In this document: piece by piece, positions 50,724-55,487 of the stretch | How positions within the stretch are numbered: position 1 is the first letter of the stretch | Layout of the letters: every line of letters starts with the position of its first letter | Source: Chloroflexota bacterium | GTDB lineage: Bacteria > Chloroflexota > Anaerolineae > 4572-78 > J111 | Direction: 5' to 3' | NCBI GenBank assembly: GCA_016860845.1 | Contig: BOKF01000055.1 | Span: 1-55,487 of the forward strand | DNA: 55,487 nucleotides | Program-made: the position numbers and the translations under genes | Notes under the pieces: model-generated | Databases searched by the model: none | The model's input: the letters and a program-made list of their open reading frames with translations, nothing else | What the model was told of the DNA's origin: nothing

Positions 50724-51293
50724 ATGCAGCGCGAAGAAGCTCTCGAAAAAATAGCCTGGCATCATCTCAAAAAATTGACCCGCGATGAGGCCGCCGACCT
50801 GATTATTGAGTTCTTTAACGAACCGCTTAAACCGAGTCTCCGCGAAAAATTAAATATTACCACCATCGTCCAGTGGGAAACCCACCAGCCCCCGGATGAT
50901 TTGCAACCAGGCAACCCGATTTATCGCCCGGTCCTGGTTGATAAAATGAAAAGGCCTTTTCGGGGCGCAACCAATGAATATTTGGCCCAATATCTGCGTG
51001 AAACGGTGGGGATCCAGGTAGACCATGTTGAAGGCAAGCTGCCCGGCTGGTTGCCTTGCCCGGTCTGTGGGTATCTCACCTTTGAGACGCTTGGCGCCTG
51101 GGATACCTGCCCGGTATGCGGCTGGAATAGCGATCCCGTCCAAGAAACGATGCACGATGACCCCACCGGCGCTAATGGGATCAGCCTTAATGAAGCCCGT
51201 CACAACCATCAAACTTTTGGGGCTATCTCTAAAGAAAAGCTGGCCCTGCTCAAGCCAGAAGATAAGAAGAAATATCCAAAATTACCCGAGTGA
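50724..51293 (+). CDS. CPCC family cysteine-rich protein
   Basis: 189 residues. The N-terminal 100 residues are an uncharacterised soluble region. From about 110 a zinc-ribbon-like domain reads LPCPVCGYLTFETLGAWDTCPVCGW, with two CPxCG pairs, followed by GANGISLNEARHNHQTFGA. This is the layout of the Cys_rich_CPCC family, though the central CPCC is CPVC here. The family is widespread, sometimes linked to toxin-immunity neighbourhoods, and has no defined biochemical role. RBS GGAGG lies 5 nt before the ATG and its own promoter is upstream. A terminator follows at 51371. Confidence 0.85.
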   Translation: MQREEALEKIAWHHLKKLTRDEAADLIIEFFNEPLKPSLREKLNITTIVQWETHQPPDDLQPGNPIYRPVLVDKMKRPFRGATNEYLAQYLRETVGIQVDHVEGKLPGWLPCPVCGYLTFETLGAWDTCPVCGWNSDPVQETMHDDPTGANGISLNEARHNHQTFGAISKEKLALLKPEDKKKYPKLPE

Positions 51294-51370
51294 AGTGTCT
51301 ACTACTAGAAGTAGTAGGTGAAAGGAAAACACACCCTATATCTTGTGTTGTGTGGAATTTCACAGCTAAT

Positions 51371-51407
51371 AAAAAAGGCGACGCATTTTAGCGCCGCCTT
51401 TTAATTT
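51371..51407. terminator. Bidirectional terminator between convergent genes
   Basis: AAAAGGCG-A-CGC / GCG-C-CGCCTTTT hairpin with one internal mismatch, followed by AATTTT on the plus strand and TTTTTT on the minus strand. A second small hairpin CTACTAC/GTAGTAG lies at 51299-51317 just after the CPCC stop. Confidence 0.8.
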
Positions 51408-51467
51408 TCAACAAAAAAGCGATGGCGTTTTAGAGTTAGCTATAAACCTACCGCCCTGCTAATTGGC

Positions 51468-51650
51468 TCAATTGCTCACTCTTTCGGCTAATACCGCCAG
51501 GGTAGCGATTACCCCTCCGGCCAGAAGCAGGTAAGCTACAATGACGACCAGCACCGATACCGCCAGCAAAGCTCGCTTGACCGAACGAGGCCAGGCATAC
51601 ATCGGCGGTAGAGGATTGGTTGAGGAGCGGAATACGGTTGGCAATTGCAT
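51468..51650 (-). CDS. Small single-pass membrane protein, 60 aa
   Basis: Sixty codons from the ATG at 51650, with GGAGGG 8 nt upstream and an extended -10 promoter element at 51769. Layout: polar N-terminus with MYAWPRSVKR, then a TM helix of about 27 residues (ALLAVSVLVVIVAYLLLAGG and on) and a short ERVSN tail. The basic residues before the helix predict N-in topology. I do not recognise a family. It lies alone between two terminators or hairpins. Confidence comes from the ribosome binding site, the hydrophobic pattern and the gene spacing rather than homology. Confidence 0.6.
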   Translation of the reverse strand: MQLPTVFRSSTNPLPPMYAWPRSVKRALLAVSVLVVIVAYLLLAGGVIATLAVLAERVSN

Positions 51651-51768
51651 GACTGTACCCTCCAGTTCTAACTCCCACCCTCAGAACTAATCTTTAAGAA
51701 ATTAGTGCCAACTTCCAACAATGGCTTGAAGATCTGCAAAAACGAAGGTACTTTAACCCCTTGCCTTC

Positions 51769-51774
51769 ATTATA
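51769..51774 (-). promoter_or_regulatory. Extended -10 element for the 60-aa membrane protein
   Basis: Minus-strand TGGTATAATG: perfect TATAAT with TG one base upstream. No good -35 was found. The gene start is 119 nt downstream. Confidence 0.5.
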
Positions 51775-51893
51775 CCACATTATTTTGAAAAATGGAAGGG
51801 GAAATTTGACAAATTTTTTGATTTTAATCTAAAAGATTTGTTTTCTCTTCAGGATGCCTGTAAATCAACCAGTCTCACGCGTATTAACCCTAA

Positions 51894-51940
51894 TTCTCCC
51901 CAAAAGATACGCTGTTTATTCACAACTTCTCCCCAAAAGA
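51894..51940. repeat. 14-bp direct repeats, 33 bp apart
   Basis: TTCTCCCCAAAAGA at 51894-51907 and 51927-51940. Flanking TTATTNAC words extend the similarity to about 2.3 copies of a 33-bp unit. It lies in the 586-nt gap upstream of the 60-aa gene; the rest of the gap is AT-rich and empty apart from the -10 element and the hairpin at 52146. Confidence 0.65.
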
Positions 51941-52145
51941 CATGCACTTATTAACAGGTAACTAAATTTCTGAGTCTGAAAGAGTTTTGCCCCTCTCCTT
52001 AATGAAAAAACTTATTTTATGAAAAGACAGGTCAATTACCACAAAATTCCCAAAATTTGCAAATTATCTTATTAAAAAGAAAAAGCCCGGTTCTGCGTTC
52101 AACCGAGCTTCCTACTGAGCAGGCTCCACAGCAAAAACGTCGTAG

Positions 52146-52250
52146 CTGCTCAGCCATGTCATTTCGACCGAAGGGAGAAATCCCTAATGCCTATGTGCCG
52201 TTTCAGGGATTTCTCGGCCTACGGCCTCGAAATGACATTGGGCTGCTGAG
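52146..52250. repeat. Long imperfect inverted repeat (MITE/REP-like)
   Basis: The arms share GTCATTTCG and AGAAATCCCT in opposite orientation, with CTGCTCAGCC facing GGGCTGCTGAG outside; only a few mismatches and a short loop near 52190-52202. It lies 14 nt downstream of the TPR gene stop. It contains no ORF and resembles dispersed non-autonomous palindromic elements. Confidence 0.75.
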
Positions 52251-52264
52251 GAGTAACAAAACGT

Positions 52265-52831
52265 CTATTTATCCTGGTCTGTCTCTTTGCCGGCCCCCGC
52301 AAGACCCAGCATGCCGCCGGGGAGTTTCAAAATCTGTTGGAGTACTTTTCGTTTGAGCGAGTTTTCAGGCATATTTTCAATGCCCTCTTCGTAAGCGCCG
52401 ATAGCGGCAATGTACTGGCCTTGCTTCGTGCGGAGTTTGCTGATCGCCTGCCAGACATACATGGCCATCTCGCTTTCGCCCGCTTCTTCTAACATAGCCG
52501 CTGATTGTTTGTATGTTTCAACTGCCTCGTCCAACCGGCCCTCTGCTTCGTAAACAGAGGCCCGGTTGCCCAGAGTCTGCGCCTGGCCCTTTTTTTCCTG
52601 CAACTGGGTGAAACGGGTCATCGCTTCGTCGAGGGCCTGATGAGCAGCCGGGTAATTAGTTAGCTGTTTGTAAGTGACGCCCAGATCATTATAAATCTCA
52701 GCGGTTTGTTGGGGCTGGTCTGCCGCAGCTTGCAGAGCTTCGTTGAATTTTTCCAGCGCCGCCTCAATTTTACCTTTACGAAAAAGGGCAACGCCTTGCT
52801 CTTGCAGTTTTTTGGCGGAGGGCTGAGCCAT
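52265..52831 (-). CDS. TPR-repeat protein
   Basis: 188 residues, soluble, with about three to four tetratricopeptide units: residues 5-38 (GVALFRKGKIEAALEKFNEAL), 45-78 (IYNDLGVTYKQLTNYPAAHQAL), 85-118 (LGNRASVYEAEGRLDEAVETY) and 125-158 (AISKLRTKQGQYIAAIGAYEEG). It ends in a Gly-rich charged tail. Probably a cytoplasmic adaptor. It starts 29 nt after the histidine kinase stop with GGAAGG before the ATG, so it is the third gene of the regulator operon and may bridge kinase and target. Confidence 0.88.
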   Translation of the reverse strand: MAQPSAKKLQEQGVALFRKGKIEAALEKFNEALQAAADQPQQTAEIYNDLGVTYKQLTNYPAAHQALDEAMTRFTQLQEKKGQAQTLGNRASVYEAEGRLDEAVETYKQSAAMLEEAGESEMAMYVWQAISKLRTKQGQYIAAIGAYEEGIENMPENSLKRKVLQQILKLPGGMLGLAGAGKETDQDK

Positions 52832-52860
52832 ATGATATATCCTTCCTTTGAAAATCCTGC

Positions 52861-54561
52861 TTATGCCTTTGATTTGGCGGTGACGGCAGGCGGTGACGGC
52901 AAGATCAACTGAATGCTCGTACCCCGATTGGGAGCATCCTGCCGGGATTGGATATGCAGTTCTGCTTCAATTAATTGCGCCCGCTCGCGCATATTTATCA
53001 AGCCAAAAGAGCCGCGCCGGTCATAACTGGCTTCGATTTTCTCAACATCAAACCCCTCGCCGTCATCCCGAACGGTGACGATAAAGCGATTATTCTTAGG
53101 CTCAAGCGATAACCACACATTGCGAGCATTGGCGTGGCGCTTAATATTATTGATCGCTTCCTGGGCAATGGAGAAAATGGTGCCGGCCACTTTGGCGTCA
53201 TAACCAACCTCTTCCATCGTTTTGAAATGAATATCAAAACTCTCAGAACTGCGCAGTTGGTTGACGTATTCTTCCAGCGCCGCGACCAGCCCTTGTGTTT
53301 CCAAAATAATCGGTCGCAGCTCAAACAAAACATTGCGGGCATCACGGGTTGCCTGGCGGACCAGGTTGCGCAGAGCATTAATTTCATTGTGAACCGCTTC
53401 CGGCTTAACTTCATTCAGCCGTTCCAGGTGGTCGAGACTCATGCTGATGGCCGAGAGGAGCTGCACCGGGCCATCGTGGAGCTTGCGGGCCAGTTCGCGG
53501 CGCACATCCTCCTGCGCCTTGATGATGTGGTCTCGTTCCTGCCGGACCTGCTGGTAGAGGCGGGCGTTCTCAAGGGCGATGGCCGCCTGAGCGGCAATGG
53601 AACTCATCAGCCGGACATCTTCCTGGTTAAAGCCGGCCCCGGAATATTTGTTTAAAACTTCCAGCACCCCAATAATCCGCCCTTTAATTTTGAGCGGCAC
53701 GGCGGCAATGGACTGGGTTAGAAAGCCGGTGCGTACATCTACTCGATGGCTGAAACGAGGGTCGGTCCGGGCATCGTTGACGATGACCGGGTAGCCATTC
53801 CGCGCCACCCAGCCGGCAATGCCTTCATCCAGGGGAATGCGCTGCTGGCGGAGCATCTTGCTGCGCGAGCCGTGGCTGACTTCAAAAACCAGTTCTTCGC
53901 GTTCTTCGTCAATGAGCATCAATGAGGCGGCGCCGGCGTCAATCACATCGGCGGCCAACTGCATGGTATCGGATAACAACTTGTTGATGTCAAAGGTGGT
54001 GACGAGGGCCTGGCCCACCTGGTAGAAAAGGCTCATCTGGTTCAGCCGCTGTTGGGCCAGTTCCAGGTCAGACACCAATGAGGCCATCTGGCCCATCCCT
54101 TTGGCGATGCGGGTGAGTAAATTCTGCTGAGGTTCGGCCAACTCCTGGCCGGGTGACAAGACCAGACTCAAGGAACCAATCACCTTGGTGTCTTGCAGCA
54201 GCGGGACATTGATGAGAGCGAGTTGGCTGCCGGCCAGCTTAGAAATAGAAATGGGCAGGGTTGTCGCCCCTGGGATAATCAAAACTGCATCCTGCAAACG
54301 CCGGCTAATAACCGCTTCCCAGTGTTCGATACGGTTCAAAGCTTCTTGCCGGAATGCGCCCGACCTGACCCGGTGGGTTGATTGCGTCTGAACTAGAATG
54401 GACCCGGCTTCTGCGCCAACAATGCGGACCACCATGCCCAGGGCTTTACGCAGCATCGTATCCAGGTTGCGGGTCGCAGCCAGTTCAAAAAGCTCGTCCA
54501 CAACCGAGGGTTTGGGTGCTTCCGCGGGTTGGACGGATTTTTCAGAGGAAAGTTCAGCCAT
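52861..54561 (-). CDS. Cytoplasmic GAF-GAF sensor histidine kinase (HisKA_3/NarL type)
   Basis: 566 residues with no TM helix. Two GAF domains lie at about 20-170 and 180-335; the second has DEGIAGWVARNGYPVIVNDA and SIAAVPLKIKGRIIGVLEVLNK, close to the consensus. A coiled-coil link leads to the HisKA_3 phosphoacceptor in ARKLHDGPVQLL, then the HATPase with AQEAINNIKRHANA (N box), VRDDGEGFDV (G1) and FGLINMRERAQLIEA (G2). It autophosphorylates on His and should pass phosphate to a NarL-type regulator, which is not adjacent; the receiver at 48126 lacks an output domain. It follows the XRE regulator by 10 nt. Confidence 0.93.
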   Translation of the reverse strand: MAELSSEKSVQPAEAPKPSVVDELFELAATRNLDTMLRKALGMVVRIVGAEAGSILVQTQSTHRVRSGAFRQEALNRIEHWEAVISRRLQDAVLIIPGATTLPISISKLAGSQLALINVPLLQDTKVIGSLSLVLSPGQELAEPQQNLLTRIAKGMGQMASLVSDLELAQQRLNQMSLFYQVGQALVTTFDINKLLSDTMQLAADVIDAGAASLMLIDEEREELVFEVSHGSRSKMLRQQRIPLDEGIAGWVARNGYPVIVNDARTDPRFSHRVDVRTGFLTQSIAAVPLKIKGRIIGVLEVLNKYSGAGFNQEDVRLMSSIAAQAAIALENARLYQQVRQERDHIIKAQEDVRRELARKLHDGPVQLLSAISMSLDHLERLNEVKPEAVHNEINALRNLVRQATRDARNVLFELRPIILETQGLVAALEEYVNQLRSSESFDIHFKTMEEVGYDAKVAGTIFSIAQEAINNIKRHANARNVWLSLEPKNNRFIVTVRDDGEGFDVEKIEASYDRRGSFGLINMRERAQLIEAELHIQSRQDAPNRGTSIQLILPSPPAVTAKSKA

Positions 54562-54571
54562 CAGGCCTGCC

Positions 54572-55255
54572 CTAGTAGGTCACTTCGAGCAGCCCTTCGG
54601 CCAGGCTGCGGAGGGTGTCAGCCGAGAGATCGCTCAAACGCATGGCGATATTGATGTAAAGCAGGTTGGCCGGGTTCGCCAGAAATTCGCGCACTTCTTT
54701 GGGTAATTCAGAAAAGCGGGCCAATTCATCCAGGGTTAAGTGGCCGTTGGTTTGATCGAAAGGTAAACCCTGGTCAATAAAGTAATCCAGGGATACATTG
54801 AGATAGTTAGCCAGCGTTTCCAGTTCTACTATGGGGACTTGGCTTTCGCCCAATTCATACTGAGCAATCTGGCTAACCGGCAGGCCCAGCAAGTTGGCCG
54901 TATCTTCCTGCGAACGGCCGGCTTCGGTGCGGGCCTGGCGCAGCAAGACGCCAATAATACGCTGGCGGAGAGCGATTGCTTCGATGGTGGGTAGCGCTCG
55001 TTTGGGAGTTTCGATGGGGTCTTCGGACCAGAAGAAGCTCACCGGCACATTAAAGAGCAGGGCCATCACCTCTAGTTGGGGCAGCGTGACCTCTCGCTGG
55101 CCAAACTCGATCTCGGAGACCAGGCCGGTCGAAAGCCCAAGTGCCTGCCCGACCTCTTTCAAGGTTAAGCCTGCTTCGGTGCGAGCATGGCGTATCTTTA
55201 GGCCCACTATTTTTTGGCGCAAACGCGCTTTTGGATCAACCATAGAGTCTGGCAT
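54572..55255 (-). CDS. Transcription regulator with two XRE-type HTH domains
   Basis: 227 residues. HTH 1 (about 15-72) reads IRHARTEAGLTLKEVGQALGL then STGLVSEIEFGQREVTLPQLE; HTH 2 (about 98-153) reads LRQARTEAGRSQEDTANLLGLP then VSQIAQYELGESQVPIVELE. Both match HTH_3/Cro-CI. The tandem arrangement within one chain could bind a two-part operator. The C-terminal part, with ELARFSELPKEVREFLANPANLLYINIAM, is a helical region also seen in regulators of this type. A second ATG four codons later is possible. First gene of the operon with the kinase and the TPR protein; the upstream gap contains an extended -10 and divergent signals. Confidence 0.9.
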   Translation of the reverse strand: MPDSMVDPKARLRQKIVGLKIRHARTEAGLTLKEVGQALGLSTGLVSEIEFGQREVTLPQLEVMALLFNVPVSFFWSEDPIETPKRALPTIEAIALRQRIIGVLLRQARTEAGRSQEDTANLLGLPVSQIAQYELGESQVPIVELETLANYLNVSLDYFIDQGLPFDQTNGHLTLDELARFSELPKEVREFLANPANLLYINIAMRLSDLSADTLRSLAEGLLEVTY

Positions 55256-55288
55256 AATAATGTTGTCTCCCTCAAATTCTCAGCTTGA

Positions 55289-55294
55289 ATTATA
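55289..55294 (-). promoter_or_regulatory. Extended -10 element for the XRE-kinase-TPR operon
   Basis: Minus-strand TGTTATAAT, about 34 nt upstream of the XRE start codon. No recognisable -35. Confidence 0.45.
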
Positions 55295-55382
55295 ACATAA
55301 AATTTGGTAATACACATGTTCCAATAGGCATTATGTTAGTATTACAGCGCAATGTTGCTAACAAAATAACTAAAAAGACAAA

Positions 55383-55437
55383 GGCATGGTATGTTTCTCC
55401 AACCACCAGCCAAGTGGGAAGGAGAAAATACCATGCC
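55383..55437 (+). promoter_or_regulatory. Hairpin covering the ribosome binding site and start codon of the last gene
   Basis: Arms 55383-55400 and 55421-55437: GGCATGGTATGTTTCTCC against GGAGAAAATACCATGCC, one unpaired base, 20-nt loop. The right arm contains the GGAG of the ribosome binding site and the ATG at 55433. Confidence 0.75.
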
Positions 55438-55487
55438 TAACGAAATTATAACCAAGATTCAGTTTATTGAGACATGTCCTGCGCCGG
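55433..55487 (+). CDS. Start of an unidentified gene, truncated by the window end
   Basis: The ATG at 55433 is preceded by GGAAGGAG at a good distance. Eighteen codons are visible (MPNEIITKIQFIETCPAP) without a stop. Too short to assign a family. Divergent from the XRE-kinase operon. The start region is enclosed in a strong inverted repeat, suggesting translational or operator control. Confidence 0.5.
   Translation, partial: MPNEIITKIQFIETCPAP

Overview
The window looks like a chromosomal segment of a Chloroflexota bacterium (Anaerolineae/Caldilineae-like). This is inferred from gene style: Pro/Thr-rich surface proteins, DUF2304-GT2 fusions, very large GT-C membrane proteins with C-terminal beta modules, XRE-GAF-kinase-TPR regulators, an N-succinylamino acid racemase next to a GNAT enzyme, and heptanucleotide repeat arrays. 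No rRNA or clear phylogenetic marker is present, so the assignment is tentative.

Layout. Positions 1-3164 hold the end of argJ, an MBL-fold/STAS fusion and a conserved unknown on the minus strand. Positions 3207-3540 hold a compact minus-strand unit: a LexA-type box, a good promoter, a 51-codon ORF and a terminator. Positions 3639-25284 are seven tandem plus-strand genes (873-1174 aa each). Each encodes a polytopic GT-C-like membrane core followed by two or three copies of a beta-rich module. Most genes overlap or nearly abut, and a strong internal promoter precedes the fourth. A decayed module fragment follows. Positions 25840-40818 continue on the plus strand with glycan functions: two SGNH hydrolases, DUF2304-GT2, a UPF0104/LPG-synthase-TM flippase-like protein, UDP-sulfoquinovose synthase, an epimerase, a methyltransferase and three further large membrane proteins, the last YfhO-like. 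Together these predict assembly and decoration (acyl, methyl and possibly sulfoquinovose) of a lipid-carrier-linked cell-surface glycan.

Positions 40824-45181 are minus-strand: a single-domain KaiC-like ATPase, two paralogous anchored PT-rich proteins (one with two Excalibur domains) and an anchored helical-repeat protein. Positions 45560-47589 are a GNAT/NSAR pair, the D-to-L amino acid conversion module. Positions 47570-48891 hold an eCIS-like gene fragment, a lone receiver protein and tRNA-Arg(CCG). Positions 49093-51293 hold a Pro-rich exported protein, PPK2 and a CPCC zinc-ribbon protein. Positions 51468-55255 hold a 60-aa membrane peptide and an operon of double-XRE regulator, GAF histidine kinase and TPR protein. 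A new gene starts at 55433 behind a hairpin that covers its ribosome binding site.

The most unusual signal is a set of about 20 degenerate 7- or 8-nucleotide tandem arrays. Most lie inside the reading frames of the large glycan membrane proteins, and several occupy the same beta-module loop in different paralogs. Their period is not a multiple of three, so copy-number change would switch the reading frame. This makes the locus a candidate phase-variable surface-glycan system. The second notable signal is the LexA-box-preceded microprotein gene.
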